Shown piece by piece: positions 10,791 to 22,314 of a DNA stretch of 64,000 nt. Origin of the DNA: Fonsecaea monophora (Eukaryota; Ascomycota; Eurotiomycetes; Chaetothyriales; Herpotrichiellaceae); the NCBI RefSeq assembly GCF_001642475.1, contig NW_019174018.1, forward strand, positions 62,001 through 126,000, written 5' to 3'. The translations under genes and the position numbers were made by a program. A model generated the notes under the pieces. It saw only the letters and a list, made by a program, of their open reading frames with translations, was not told the origin of the DNA and did not search any database. Position 1 is the stretch's first letter. Every line of letters starts with the position of its first letter.

Positions 10791-12959
10791 ATGTCTCATT
10801 ATCCTTTCTCTCGAGCCGCAGCAGCCTTTCGACCGCGGGGCACGCTTCGCGCATACTCGACGAAAACCATCGACTCAATTCTCATTGCAAATCGTGGAGA
10901 GATTGCCCTGAGAGTCAATCGCACTGCTGCTCAGCACGGCATCCGCACGACTACTTTATACACGAATCCCGATGCCCTTTCACAGCATGCTCTTTCTTCC
11001 CCGTTCTCCTTTAACCTCGGCGCAACAGCCGCCTATTTGGATCAAGAGAAGATCCTCCGGATAGCAAAACAAGAGGGCTGTCAAGCTATCCATCCCGGCT
11101 ACGGCTTCCTGTCCGAGAATGCAGAATTCGCAAAGAGATGTGCCGAAGAGGGCGTCACTTTCATCGGCCCTCCTGCAAGCGCCATTGAAGACATGGGTGA
11201 CAAGGCGAGGAGCAAGGAGATTATGAATGCGGCTGGTGTTCCATGTGTCCCAGGCTACCATGGATCGGACCAGGCTCCAGAGACACTTGCACAAGAGGCG
11301 GACCAGATTGGATATCCCGTCCTGATCAAAGCAGTTCGAGGCGGAGGAGGGAAGGGAATGAGAATCGCCAAAAATGCTCAAGAGTTCTCAGACATGCTTG
11401 AAAGTGCAAAGAGTGAGGCGAGGAATTCATTTGGCAACGACGAGGTCCTTGTTGAGAAATATATTACCACACCACGTCACATTGAGGTCCAAGTATTCGC
11501 GGATCAGCATGGAAATTGTGTCGCTCTTGGTGAACGAGATTGCTCCATTCAACGCCGGCATCAGAAAATCCTTGAAGAGTCTCCAGCTCCGAACCTGGAC
11601 GACTCGATTCGCAAAGATCTGTGGGACAAGGCACGAGCAGCTGCGCTTGCTGTCAAGTACGAAGGAGCGGGCACCGTGGAGTTTATTTTCGACAATGACA
11701 CAGGTGAGTTCTACTTTATGGAGATGAACACCAGACTTCAAGTGGAGCACCCAGTCACCGAAATGGTCACTGGGCTTGATCTTGTCCACTGGCAGATCTT
11801 GGTTGCAGAAGGAAAACCCCTTCCTCTCACCCAGGAACAAGTCGAAGAACAGATCTCTCAGCGTGGACATGCTATCGAGGCTCGAATCTACGCTGAGAAC
11901 CCGGACAAGGGATTCATACCTGATTCTGGCAAACTTTTACACGTCCAACTCCCCAAAGAAACTGCCAACGTGCGGATAGACAGCGGATTCGTTCAAGGGG
12001 ATGAAGTCTCAAGCCATTATGACCCCATGATTGCGAAGTTGATTGTAAGAGGCGAGACTCGAGAGGACGCTCTGCGCAAAATGGTTGCAGCATTGCAAGA
12101 CTACGAGGTGGCTGGGCCAATAACGAACATCGACTTCCTCAAGAGAATATGCAAATCCCCCGACTTCGTTACTGGTAACGTGGAGACAGGGTATATCGAA
12201 AAACACCGAGAAGAACTCTTCCCACAGATTAGTGTCACCTCAGAAGTCCTTGCACAGGCAGCGATTGCTTCGTTCCTTCGCCATTCAAATCCTCAGAATT
12301 CGAATGCTGCAACATCAGTCTGGCAACTATCGCCCCCCTCGTGGCTTAATACATCTTCGGATTTCCAGCCACGGACCTTTCAATTTTCCACGGCGAATGT
12401 CGAGTCTGAACCTGGAAAAGAACCCGAAATTCTTGCTGTGGAACTTCAACAAATAAACCCTGGTACATTCTCTGTGTCAACACCAAACTCTGACCCGATG
12501 TCGGTTTCATCCTCCTTCAACTCGGAATCAAATACCCTAACAACTTACTTTCCTCATACGCGACATACCTCACATATCATCTTCTCTCCTGACTCGGCAT
12601 CGTCGGGCTCTGGGTCAAATCCAGAAACAATCCATCTCTTCACGCCGCACGGCTCATTCCTTCTCTACTCGCCTGCGCCCTCATGGCTTCAGAAAGCACT
12701 CGGCGTGACGGAGAAGCCCAACTCGTTGTTCTCTCCCATGCCGGCCAAGATTCTCCGCGTGCTGGTCTCACCAGGAGATGTGGTGAAAAAGGAGCAACCG
12801 TTGATAGTTATTGAGAGCATGAAGATGGAGACGGTTATAAGAAGCCCGATGGAGGGGGCCAAGGTACAGAGAATCGTGCATGGAGAGGGCGAGGTGGTTG
12901 CGAGTGGTGTTGCCCTGGTAGAGTTTGAAGAAGACGGTACCGAAGAGGGTGGAAAGTGA
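10791..12959 (+). CDS. mccA: 3-methylcrotonyl-CoA carboxylase, biotin-containing alpha subunit
   Basis: Biotin carboxylase/biotin carrier subunit of mitochondrial 3-methylcrotonyl-CoA carboxylase, the ATP- and bicarbonate-dependent step of leucine breakdown. Single exon, 722 aa, full length for the family. A mitochondrial presequence (residues 1-25, ending near RAYSTK) is followed by the biotin carboxylase N-domain (SILIANRGEIALRV), the ATP-grasp domain with the Gly-rich loop VRGGGGKGMRIA near residue 185, and the signature FYFMEMNTRLQVEHPVTE near residue 310. The C-terminal biotinyl domain carries ESMKMET with the biotinylated Lys at about 678. The size and the lack of a carboxyltransferase domain separate it from pyruvate carboxylase and acetyl-CoA carboxylase. 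Propionyl-CoA carboxylase alpha is the main alternative and is not expected in this lineage. The beta subunit and isovaleryl-CoA dehydrogenase genes are not nearby. Confidence 0.93.
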   Translation: MSHYPFSRAAAAFRPRGTLRAYSTKTIDSILIANRGEIALRVNRTAAQHGIRTTTLYTNPDALSQHALSSPFSFNLGATAAYLDQEKILRIAKQEGCQAIHPGYGFLSENAEFAKRCAEEGVTFIGPPASAIEDMGDKARSKEIMNAAGVPCVPGYHGSDQAPETLAQEADQIGYPVLIKAVRGGGGKGMRIAKNAQEFSDMLESAKSEARNSFGNDEVLVEKYITTPRHIEVQVFADQHGNCVALGERDCSIQRRHQKILEESPAPNLDDSIRKDLWDKARAAALAVKYEGAGTVEFIFDNDTGEFYFMEMNTRLQVEHPVTEMVTGLDLVHWQILVAEGKPLPLTQEQVEEQISQRGHAIEARIYAENPDKGFIPDSGKLLHVQLPKETANVRIDSGFVQGDEVSSHYDPMIAKLIVRGETREDALRKMVAALQDYEVAGPITNIDFLKRICKSPDFVTGNVETGYIEKHREELFPQISVTSEVLAQAAIASFLRHSNPQNSNAATSVWQLSPPSWLNTSSDFQPRTFQFSTANVESEPGKEPEILAVELQQINPGTFSVSTPNSDPMSVSSSFNSESNTLTTYFPHTRHTSHIIFSPDSASSGSGSNPETIHLFTPHGSFLLYSPAPSWLQKALGVTEKPNSLFSPMPAKILRVLVSPGDVVKKEQPLIVIESMKMETVIRSPMEGAKVQRIVHGEGEVVASGVALVEFEEDGTEEGGK

Positions 12960-13908
12960 ACACTCATGTGCAGCGTCCAAGAGATGAGGTGTGACGATAT
13001 ATCCCAGTTTTTTAATCAGTGGGATACATCCCCTAAGGCTATATTCACCAAGCGATGCCGTCTGGGGACATTGGTTTGAAAAGGGGGTTTACCCTCGCAA
13101 TGTAGGCCAATCTACATATGTACGCTACGCCATACGCTCTAGTTAGATGAGCAAAGAGAGCAAAGAAAATCCAGAAGTCAAGTAAGCCTTGGGTAGCTCA
13201 CCTTTTACGCCTGTACACGACCACTCTACCGATAACCCCGTAACTCCTTTCGTATTTTTCGTTTCCAGCTATGTTGTTGTCTGGCTGGAGTCTGAAAACA
13301 TCTTCATAAGGGAAACAACCATGCAGGATAAGACAGATTCTTGTAGGACAGACACGTTATTGACTAACCATCTACCATGGTTGTACACTGACATTTAGTT
13401 TAGTTTATTGAAAAGAAGTGGATCTGGGGGGTATTACAGTATATTTGCCGGAAGAGATGGGTAGGTGTTGTGTATATTGAGTCTTGTATTGTGTATTGTT
13501 TGGTTCTTTGTTTATTCACTTGGCCTCGCCTCATCTCATCAAAAAAAAATAAAAATGAAAAGAAAGTGAAGGAAAGAGTACCTAGGCATGTCTTCCAAGA
13601 ACCAATACCTGAACCTGTATCTGTTTGTCTGTTTGTGCGTTATCCTTTCCTTGTTCAGTTCCTTTCCCTTCCATTTCCCGTTCCAGGTTTCCACAAAACG
13701 TCGTTGGAATGTCTGTAAAATAAAAGTCCTTTTCCGACGTGAACAAAAAACCACTTTCCAATCCTGGTTATTTTCGGTAAAAGAAATATTAGGTCAAGAA
13801 AGAAGACGAGGCCAAGAAGAAGAAGAACAAGTGCAAATCTCGCCCCCCACCGTGTATCGTTCTGCCAGTCTGCTCCGGCCACCCCGACGGTAGAGTTGTC
13901 TGGTCTGC
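12960..13908. other. convergent 3' intergenic region
   Basis: Spacer between the 3' ends of the carboxylase gene and the minus-strand coiled-coil protein gene. It is AT-rich with an A-run near 13541-13560 and TTTGTCTGTTTGTG-type simple sequence near 13615-13635. It should hold both 3' untranslated regions. No gene was seen. Confidence 0.6.
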
Positions 13909-15780
13909 TCACCAGTTCCAGTTCCGTGGGCGCAGTCGAGGAAGGGATCCCAACACAGAGTCTCCGAGAGAGCTCTGCAACGGGGTCTCTTGGTGATCCA
14001 GAGACTCGGGCTGTGCTGCCTGTTCAGAGGAGCTGAGAGGGGTGCCTGAGGCCCCGTCGTCTTTCTCCCCTTCATCCTCGCCATCATATTCCTCGTCGGT
14101 TCCCTTGTTTTCGAGCACGTAGTCATCGCCCCCGTACATGTCCGAAGTCTCGCTCTCTTGGTATGCCACGTCAAAGCCAAATCCTGGGTCTGTCACCTCG
14201 TGGTGGACCACGCTTCCCGCCTCGTCAGAGGCCTTCTGGTGGGTGTTTGCGGCATCTGTGTTCACGGACCCAGTTGATAGCTTGCGCATCGTATACCCTC
14301 GACTGTAATCGCGAAGGGCTTGGTTTGCTGGCGTTTGCGGTTCCGAGAGCTTCGATGCGGATGGAGGAGAGACGCTGCCACCTTGGCTCTTCTGTTGAGC
14401 TTGACCTGGCACGCCTGGGATCGGGAACGCTAGCAGGGCGTGGGCCACATTGCCGATCACTCTGCGCAAGAGCTCAAGCTCCGCATCTTTTTCTCTGACC
14501 ACTGCGTGTGCTCTCTCGAGCTCTTGCTCTAGGGCTTGGTTTCTGTCCAGCACTGTCCTCATGTTCTTTTGGTGCGTCTGGTTTTCGAGACTGAGTTGCC
14601 GAAGTGCCGCATCCACCTGCCAGAAAGATCGATGCATGCTTTCCATGGCCGTCTGAGCACCGAGCACTGCTGCTCCTGGTTGGAAGGAAGCAGGCTGGCC
14701 AGAATCACCGTTTCCCTTGTCCGCATTCGTATTATTCGTAGCTACGTTCTCAGCTTCCTCTGACACTTTACTGGTGTCCGCCGCGAATTTGGTTCTCTCA
14801 CGATTCTTGCGAACGTTGATTTCCTCCGTACGAGGTCGTTGAGGTGGAGTCTTGAGGCTGTACTGTTGAGGCCGAAGGGAGAAGTTTCCTGAAGCAGTCC
14901 GTGCCACTTTGCGTTGTTGGCCATCAGAGGAGAATTTGTCGAAGTCTGCTGACCAGCGGGAAGGAGTCTCATGGTTCAGTTCATCCAGAGTCATAGCCGG
15001 CAGTCCTCTCTGTTCAGCTGTGGGCTGGTGCTTCACGAATGGATCTGGCACTCCTGTGGGAGCAAGTCCATCGTCTGGGCGACGACGTCTCCAGCGTCCA
15101 AAGGTATCCGCACTGGAATTACCAGACGAGAGATGGCGAGAAGATGGCGGCGCCTCTGAAATATCCATGCCTCGGCTATCGGCCTCAGTGAGATCAGGGT
15201 TGGTAGGGCGTGGCTCGAACACTTGTTCTTCTAGCCAGTCAGAAAGAGAACGACGATGTCTATGGCGGCGGAGAGTCTGTCCCAGGAGGAGATTCCAGGT
15301 TGAAGCGTTCGTTTCCTGGCCACTCACCTCAGAGGTGCCCAAAATGTTCGCCGAAGTAGGCGCAAGGGCCGAACCTATCGGTGACTCTTCAGACTCTGGG
15401 AGTTCAGATAGCTTTGTCTCTGTCACTTCTGATTTGAGCGGCCGCAATGCAGGGTTGTTATCAAAGCGCCCGCGTCCCTTTTCTGACAGCTGTCCAGCAG
15501 AATCTAAATTCGAGTCATAGTCAGCCTCGCTTGATCCCTCCATGTAATTTGAGATCACGTACCTCAGCGTCGATTGACCTTGAGTAGGAACAGAGGGGTT
15601 GTCTTGCTGCACCAGCTGCTCAACGCCAGAGTCGTTGGAAGAGACTTCTGTCCCTTGTTGCACAAAACATGTGAAACTGTTGTTCCCCTGGTGTTGATAT
15701 GGGTGTTCACGCTTGAATATGTGGAAAGCACTGCTCAGCTTTGTCTTTGCGGCCCTAAAGAATTCCTTAGCTTTTGCCAT
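13909..15780 (-). CDS. large disordered protein with central coiled coil, function unknown
   Basis: Single exon, 623 aa, family not recognised. The N-terminus is a short amphipathic basic segment (MAKAKEFFRAAKTKLSSAF). Most of the protein is Ser/Thr/Pro/Glu-rich and probably disordered, with Arg-rich patches (RRHRHRRSLSDWLEEQ near 170 and RWRRRRPDDG near 228). A coiled coil is clear at about residues 385-445 (VDAALRQLSLENQ, then QALEQELERAHAVV and KDAELELLRRVI), followed by a short hydrophobic patch HALLAFPIPGVPG. The C-terminal third is acidic (DEEYDGEDEGEKDDG) and ends RLRPRNWNW. A scaffold role is possible but unsupported. It lies divergently from the STRAP-like gene. Confidence 0.7.
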   Translation of the reverse strand: MAKAKEFFRAAKTKLSSAFHIFKREHPYQHQGNNSFTCFVQQGTEVSSNDSGVEQLVQQDNPSVPTQGQSTLRYVISNYMEGSSEADYDSNLDSAGQLSEKGRGRFDNNPALRPLKSEVTETKLSELPESEESPIGSALAPTSANILGTSEVSGQETNASTWNLLLGQTLRRHRHRRSLSDWLEEQVFEPRPTNPDLTEADSRGMDISEAPPSSRHLSSGNSSADTFGRWRRRRPDDGLAPTGVPDPFVKHQPTAEQRGLPAMTLDELNHETPSRWSADFDKFSSDGQQRKVARTASGNFSLRPQQYSLKTPPQRPRTEEINVRKNRERTKFAADTSKVSEEAENVATNNTNADKGNGDSGQPASFQPGAAVLGAQTAMESMHRSFWQVDAALRQLSLENQTHQKNMRTVLDRNQALEQELERAHAVVREKDAELELLRRVIGNVAHALLAFPIPGVPGQAQQKSQGGSVSPPSASKLSEPQTPANQALRDYSRGYTMRKLSTGSVNTDAANTHQKASDEAGSVVHHEVTDPGFGFDVAYQESETSDMYGGDDYVLENKGTDEEYDGEDEGEKDDGASGTPLSSSEQAAQPESLDHQETPLQSSLGDSVLGSLPRLRPRNWNW

Positions 15781-17112
15781 CTTGAAATGTGAATGTGCAC
15801 TTACCTGGTTTGAAATCGGTGTGGTTGAGGGTTATCTGGTCATCAAGAAAATTGTCTGACTTCTCTTTGTTTGCTCAACGTTTTGTTGAAGAACCGTCGA
15901 GTGAATTGCTGTGCTCGTGCTGTCCGGTGAGAGCAGAGGCAGAGGGGAGAAGAATGACATATTTATGAAAGAAGAGGTTCAAGAGAGTCGCGGGGGCAGG
16001 GCGCGAGGCACAGCAGATCAAGGACGTTGAGACATTAGGACGACTTCCATCGCGCAGGGCGCGAACCACAATGCAACAGCCCAGATCTCTTTGTCCAGGT
16101 GGGGAGGGGCATTATCTAGAGATATATATAAACGAGAATGTTAGAGACGCTGAGGTCTCACCACAGGCAGTGAAGCCATGGAGAAACGACCTTTTCGTGT
16201 AGGTCGGACATGTTAGGAGTTCCAAACTGAACATAATGAACTTGGAATACACTAGACAGGCCCTTAGTCTCCTTGACAAAGGGAAGGTTTGTCGAAGGAA
16301 CCAACACAAAGCATAGACAACGAAATGCTGTCGATGCTTTGTACCAACAAACGAGTACGAGAGCTACGGTCGCTCTATGCAATTGAGTTCTGGACGAAAA
16401 GGAGTCGTTGTACGGCTGTACCCTCCAGCTAGATATGTGTGAATCAGACAAATGGAAATGCATAAGGAGTGAGTCTAGTCGAGCGACAAGAGGACGACAC
16501 AATAGAAAGGAGTAAAAGGGGACAGGGACAAGGCTGAGGCTGCATACGAAAAACTGAGGTTGGACAGTTAGTAGACGCTAATACAGGGAAGGAATAGTGT
16601 CTTGAGGCGCCACCAAAGCGGAAGGAAGAACGATTCACCGAGCCACTTGGGCCAAACGCTACCAACATCCATCCAACCCGTGCGTTTCTCCCCTGCTCAT
16701 CTAATACGGTATGTTCATGTCGGCCCATGATCAAGTATTCGAAAGACCTATCTCCTTATCATTTTTCCGTGTTCTTTCACTTCTCCTACCCGTAAATTTG
16801 TGACTCGGCGACCTTGACTTCACTTGGTGAAAAGTTGGAAGTCCACCAGTCGCCTACAAGATCACGACAGTCACAATTTCCAGAATCACCTTCTTTCTCC
16901 GTGGCCAATCCTGGGGCCTTTATTCTTCTTTCATCTCCTCTTAATCCCAGATCTGTCGTCGGGACACCATCAAGAATCCGGGCTTGGGAGTTGATCATAC
17001 CTCAGACTTCACTACAAGCTGGGGCTGCCGCTGTCATTATCCGTCCCCGTTTCGAATTTGCGCAAACTTGGCCCCGCTTGTTGGGCGTTAATTTAGTCTT
17101 GACATTGTTGCT
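15781..17112. other. divergent intergenic region
   Basis: A 1.3-kb spacer between divergent start codons. A GTAAGT-like sequence lies just upstream of the minus-strand start codon, so a 5'-leader intron there is possible but not demonstrated. A plus-strand frame at 16814-17128 runs into the STRAP start region in another frame and looks spurious. Confidence 0.55.
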
Positions 17113-18391
17113 ATGTCCGCAGGTATGACAAAGACGTCTGCTTGAGACTCTGGGACAGATTAATCTAATGTTCGTCATGCGCACAGATACACCACGTATC
17201 GTCCCTCTGACTTGTCATGGCCACTCGCGGCCGATAACACATTTGAGCTTTTCCTCCATCGTGGACGATGATCAGTACTACCTGATATCGGCTTGTAAAG
17301 GTAAGACTCCACACGCCCATGTTCATCTGTCTCTGACATTTACCAGACAACAATCCCATGCTCCGAGATGGCATGACAGGCGATTGGTATGGATGTCTGA
17401 GGATTACAAGTTGCTCTGCTGACCTCGGGAACAGGATAGGAACATTCATTGGACACAAAGGCGCTGTTTGGTCGTCAAGATTGTCTTCCGATGCTAGGAT
17501 CGCCGCCACTGGATCCGCAGACTTTAGCGCGTGAGCTCTGAACAGTACATATTTTGGTTGTTTTGCCCTGACAATATACAGGAGAATCTGGGATCCCCAG
17601 ACTGGAGAGTGTTTGTACGTCTTGACTCATAACCACATCGTTCGCGCCGTTTCATTTCCAATTCAGACGAATCCGCAATGTGTCGCTACCGGTGCGCAAG
17701 ATAAGACCCTCAAAATCTTCGATCTCAGTCGCGGGGGCAGCGCTGCTTCACCCGACCAGGTTAATGGGGCCTCTCCAGTCACCGCAACGACCACTTCCGA
17801 GGGGCATGAGATTGGAGCGGGTCAACATGGTGGTAGCATCAAATCGATTGTGTGGAATGTTGACTACAATATTCTCACCACGGCTTGCGAAGACAAAACT
17901 ATTCGTTGGTGGGACTTGAGAGTTCAGCGCATGATCGCCAGTGTCAAGACAGAGCGGGACATTACTTCGTGTGAGCTGTCCACCAACAAAGCAGAAGACA
18001 GTAATCCTGGAATTTTGAGTGTGGCAGCAGGCCAGTCCTGTCTCTTTTTCGACGCTGGCAGACCTGGAGAGCTTATCAAGCAAGTCAACTTCGACCACGA
18101 GGTTGCCAGTGTGGCCATCAACCCTGCAACTGGACGCTTTGTGACTGGTGGGGGCAAGGATACATGGGTCCGTGTCTGGGACTTTGCGCAGGGAAAAGAA
18201 CTTGGTGAGCTTCAGCTGTCTTGGTATCCCGTGCTTAATCTAATCTTATCGCAGAGGTCCTCAAAGGCCATCACGGACCAATTTGGTCAACCGCGTTCTC
18301 CCCTGACGGCAAGATCTATGCGACCGGAAGCGAAGACGGAACAATCAAGCTGTGGAAGGCTTGTAAAGAACCATATGGTCTTTGGCGCTGA
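17113..18391 (+). CDS. STRAP/UNRIP-like WD40 repeat protein
   Basis: WD40 propeller protein of the serine-threonine kinase receptor-associated protein (STRAP/Unrip) family, a scaffold linked in other eukaryotes to the SMN complex, translation and signalling. Six exons are supported by frame and splice sites: 17113-17122, 17187-17300, 17347-17386, 17435-17530, 17582-18204 and 18255-18391, giving 339 aa, close to the usual 330-350. The N-terminus reads MSADTPRIVPLTCHGHSRPI, typical of the family. WD-type motifs are visible: GHKGAVWSSRLSSD near 55, ATGAQDKTLKIFDL, ACEDKTIRWWDLR, VTGGGKDTWVRVWDF and ATGSEDGTIKLWKA at the end. The first coding exon is only 10 nt. Exons 1-4 fall in one third of the gene, a strong 5' bias of introns. 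Confidence 0.9.
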
Positions 18392-19681
18392 GCCCAACGC
18401 AACCGCACCACCGAAAGTTGGCTCCGGCGCAAACTACGTACTTTCGAAACTGTGCGAAATACTCGGCTATCCAACTCCCGAAATAACACGATACTCACCA
18501 TGTCACATATACTGCTGGTGCTCAAACACCTAGCCGGTAAAGAGATGAGAAATGCGGTGTCCATATGGGAGTTCTGTCCAGGATATTTAATCTACAACCA
18601 TGACAAAAGGGACAGTGGTTGGGCGGAATGACATAACTGAAGCGGACTGACTACGGGTGATGTTCAGGCACCAAGAAGAGTTGGTGGAGTGGAAGTACGT
18701 GCTATTGGGTATTTGGGGCACTTCGTTGGGTGTGTCCAAAACCCGGAACAATATCAGCAAACAACGAGCTTCCATCCCCAGAGCCGTGACCATTCAGGGA
18801 CCAAAGGCTTGGGCCAGTGGTGGGGGTGATAGAAAGCTTGAACGCAGCTCAAAGTAGTGGGTAGGAGGTAGATTACTCGCATAAGACTAGAAACAACGAT
18901 GAGCACATTCTCCCGAACTTCCTCTTGTCCCACATATTATTATGTACAGATGCAGATTCTGATACTGGTTGAAGAAGTGTCCTGGTCATAAGGGGAAAGG
19001 ATGCTCACGATGCTGCAGCTCCTTGGGGGGGCCAGTGGTGATTGCGGGGGTCTTGGTGCCAATCACAGGGACAGCCGAAGCCGATATCTCACACCGACAT
19101 CTGCCAATCCCTCTAGGTACCATTGTTGACTCCGTAGCGGCCAGTAGCCACCAAGAAGGCCATTGACCCGGGGTGCCGGGGGGAGGGAAAAGAGAGGCTG
19201 GTGAGGCTCCCAAGGTCTCCCAAGGGCTCCCAAGAAAGCTGTCGGTAAGTAGCTGCAGCCATCCAATCCCCACCATCCAATGCCCTGCACCACATATTCC
19301 CTTATATCACTCCACCACTTCCATTCTGGTCTTTTTTCCCTCGCACTGTTGGCTTCTGACCGTCTGTCTGGCATTCGGGCTTAGCGAGGCAACTTGTCTG
19401 CACGCCGCGTGTGCCCTCAACCAGACCTGTCATTCGCTTGATTCACTCCCCTTCCGGTCCTCCCTCTCCTCCGTGGTCAACACACTCCTCGCATTGGCTG
19501 CGCTGGTCGCTCGCCCTCATCACCCGCCCGCATATTGTTTTCCTCGGATTGATATACCCCCGCCTTGTCATTGGCATCGACCAGTCTTTCGTTCTCCGGA
19601 CCAGGAGACCACGGTCTCGAGCTCAGTTTCCTATTCGAACTTTCAGCTTGGTGCATGTCCACACCGCTGGCTCACAGGAAG
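18392..19681. other. intergenic, no gene seen
   Basis: Spacer upstream of the ceramide synthase gene. It includes a GCTCCCAAG/TCTCCCAAG direct repeat near 19205-19235 and pyrimidine-rich sequence from 19310 on that is probably promoter and leader. An open frame continues upstream of the chosen ceramide synthase start (19565 on) but has no family resemblance. Confidence 0.6.
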
Positions 19682-21303
19682 ATGGATCGAATGAGTGTAC
19701 CAGATCAAGAGAAACTCGAACAAATAAGCCACCTGACCATGGAACACCACCAACACAGTCAGTCGCCGTCTCAGAAGACGGCCTGGCCGAGATGGGAGCG
19801 CAAGGGCAAGGAGAAAAGCACCATCGCCTGTGCATGTACTTGGGTCGTGGATCACCAGATCAGTGAGAGCGTCCGCAATAAAAGAATGCCATAAAGCTTG
19901 CCATACTGATCTCTACGTTGACAGGCATATCCGTCAACCTCATATCTATGCTCTTCTTTGTACACATCCTCTTCCCCTCAGCCAGACATCATACCCAGAA
20001 GTTCTTCCGCATCTCCTATCACAACCCGGCGACCGGAAATTTTGCCCTGGGTTGGGACGACATATTCTTTGTATTTTACTGGATCATCGTCTTCACCGGC
20101 CTGCGCTGTGCTGTCATGGACTATCTCCTTAGCCCTCTGGCTGCTTCTCTCGGTATTCGGAAACGGAAGCCAAAGGTACGATTCGCGGAACAGGCCTGGA
20201 TTCTCTGCTACTACACTCTCTCATGGTGTACGGGCATGTACATCATGTACAACTCCGACTATTGGCTCGATCTCCGCGCTCTTTGGAGGACGTGGCCTGA
20301 CCGCGAAATGAAGGGCATGGAGAAGTGGTACTATCTGGTCCAATTCGGCTTTTGGCTGCAACAGATAGTGGTGGTGAACATTGAAGAGCGTCGGAAGGAC
20401 CACTGGCAGATGTTCAGCCATCATATTGTGACCTGCTCACTAATCTTCACGTCATACGGTTATCACCAATATCGTGTCGGAACCCTGTTTCTCTGTCTCA
20501 TGGACTTTGCGGATATCGTCCTCCCACTGGCCAAGGTTCTCAAATATCTCCATTTCGAGCTTGCGTGTGACATTGCCTTTGGGTTTTTCATGGTTTCCTG
20601 GCTGATTGCCAGGCATGTTCTATACATGACTGTCTGGTACAGCATCTACGCCCACATTCCGGAGGAAATTCAATACGGATGTTATAGGGGAAGCGTGCAG
20701 GATCTTGAGGGTCCGATCCCTGCACCCAACGACTGGGACCATCTAATCCAACCATTCAAGAACCCGGTTGGACTCGTCTGCTGGAATAACAGCATCAAGT
20801 GGACGTTCTTGTCCATGCTTTTTGCTCTCCAGGTGATATTGCTCATTTGGTTCGGCATGATCGTCCGGGTTGCCTATAAGGTGATCACTGGTAGAGGGGC
20901 AGAAGATGTGCGTTCGGACGATGAAGACGAGGATGAGGACGAGGAAGTGTCGGATGAGAAGTCGCCGAGGGACTATATCGACAAAATGAAATTTTGCGTG
21001 GATCCCCAGGAACAATATCTGGAAACAGAGATTCTCAGCACGGATCCCAACTTTTCTCTTTCAAAGACTTCTAGACAACGGACAAAATCACGATCAAAGT
21101 CCAAATCCACATCACCTGCGTCGTCGGCGGGTGGCAGACGTTCGACACCGGAGACGTCCAGTGCGGGTTCCAGCAGTGGTGGAAGGAGGAAACAGAAGCA
21201 TGAAGCTGCACATTCCTCCAGCGTCAACCTGCTTGGGGCAAGCAGTGATCGAAAGGAATTGCTCGGCCGCATTGGCTGTGATAAAGGGTCTGCGTCGGAG
21301 TGA
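19682..21303 (+). CDS. lag1: ceramide synthase, Lag1/Lac1 family (TLC domain)
   Basis: ER membrane acyl-CoA-dependent ceramide (sphingoid N-acyl) synthase. Two exons, 19682-19862 and 19925-21303, joined by a 62-nt intron (GTGAGA...TTGACAG); 519 aa. The junction recreates the expected first membrane helix (DHQISISVNLISMLFFVHIL). The TLC domain spans about residues 120-340, and the Lag motif is present (RRKDHWQMFSHHIVT) with the two adjacent His thought essential for activity. About eight hydrophobic segments are visible. The cytosolic C-tail begins with an acidic run (DDEDEDEDEEVSDEKSPRDY), resembling casein kinase 2 sites described in yeast Lag1/Lac1 tails, and ends in a long Ser/Arg-rich disordered region. 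Fungi usually carry two paralogues; I cannot say which this is. An in-frame Met at 19691 is an alternative start. Confidence 0.93.
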
Positions 21304-22314
21304 TCAAGAATTTGTTTCGGAAATGGTAATGATGACAGACAAACGCACTTGAAGAATGTGTACACGAGCCACCTTTATGGTCAAGTGCTGGCTATTTTTG
21401 GGTTCCATCCACCGACTATCTGTGTCTCCAGAGACTTTGCTGTGTTTTTTTGGTACCTGGTAATTCGACACAGGGCACCAGAACCTAGAAAGATCGTGTT
21501 AGAACTCCGGTGCAGCCAGCAGGGGTCTCCTTTGCAGCAACGCCGACCAGCAAGAGCGCGAACGCGATACATTGGCGGCGGGGAGGTGGTCGGACCAAAA
21601 GTCGATACCAATATCGACACACCACACACATACACGCACGACAGGAGAAGAACCCAGCGAAGCGAGGCGGACACCATACGGATTGTACTCGGCACTGCAC
21701 TGTACTGTCCTCGCGATGTCGCTGTCCTCGGTACATCCAGAGAATTACTCGCAGGTCAAGGTATGTGGGCCAGCTGTGCATACAAAGTACGGCGCCGGAA
21801 GTGTTTCTTTGAGAGACCATACGAGGTGCAAACAAAATAGACGGGCTGGCTTGCTTGCTAACACACACTGCCTGACCGTCCACCACGCCGATACACCTAG
21901 GTATCTACCTACCTACCAACCCTAGATAGACAGAGAGATAGATAGCTACCCACCTATGTACCTATGTACATGCAGTACATACATAGATGGACGAATCCTA
22001 TGACGCCGTAACGAGTCGACATGAAAGATTTCAATTCCTGTTCGCTTATCCTAAGATGTTCAAACGAAGGAAAGAATATGCGTCAAGCAAGCGTATATAT
22101 CTCGACTGAATCAGTGACACTGAACCACCACGGAACACAGAGTTTGACTCTGTTGGTTCTATCCCAGAAACGGTCTTGGATTTGACTCTATCTGCCGTGC
22201 GACGATCCTAGAGATACAGGTTCCTTGTCCTCCGCTCCTATTCCTCTGCCTTCTGCTTTGCTTTCGGGCTCTCCTTCGACACAGTCCACAACTTCCGCAT
22301 CAAATGCTGTAGTT
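21304..22314. other. convergent 3' intergenic region with simple repeats
   Basis: Spacer between the convergent ceramide synthase and Rpt2 genes. It contains CTAC repeats (21904-21925), a GATAGATAG tract and a TACCTATGTACCTATGTACATGC palindromic-looking stretch near 21955-21990. No gene was recognised. Confidence 0.6.

Noticed and set aside
15498..15556. GTACGT...TTTAG 59-nt intron-like stretch inside the coiled-coil protein gene
   Set aside because: Removing it shifts the frame and reaches a stop soon after, while the unspliced frame stays open for 623 codons.
16814..17128. 104-codon plus-strand frame before the STRAP gene
   Set aside because: Different frame from the STRAP exons, no similarity; the splice-supported MSADTPRIV start is much better.
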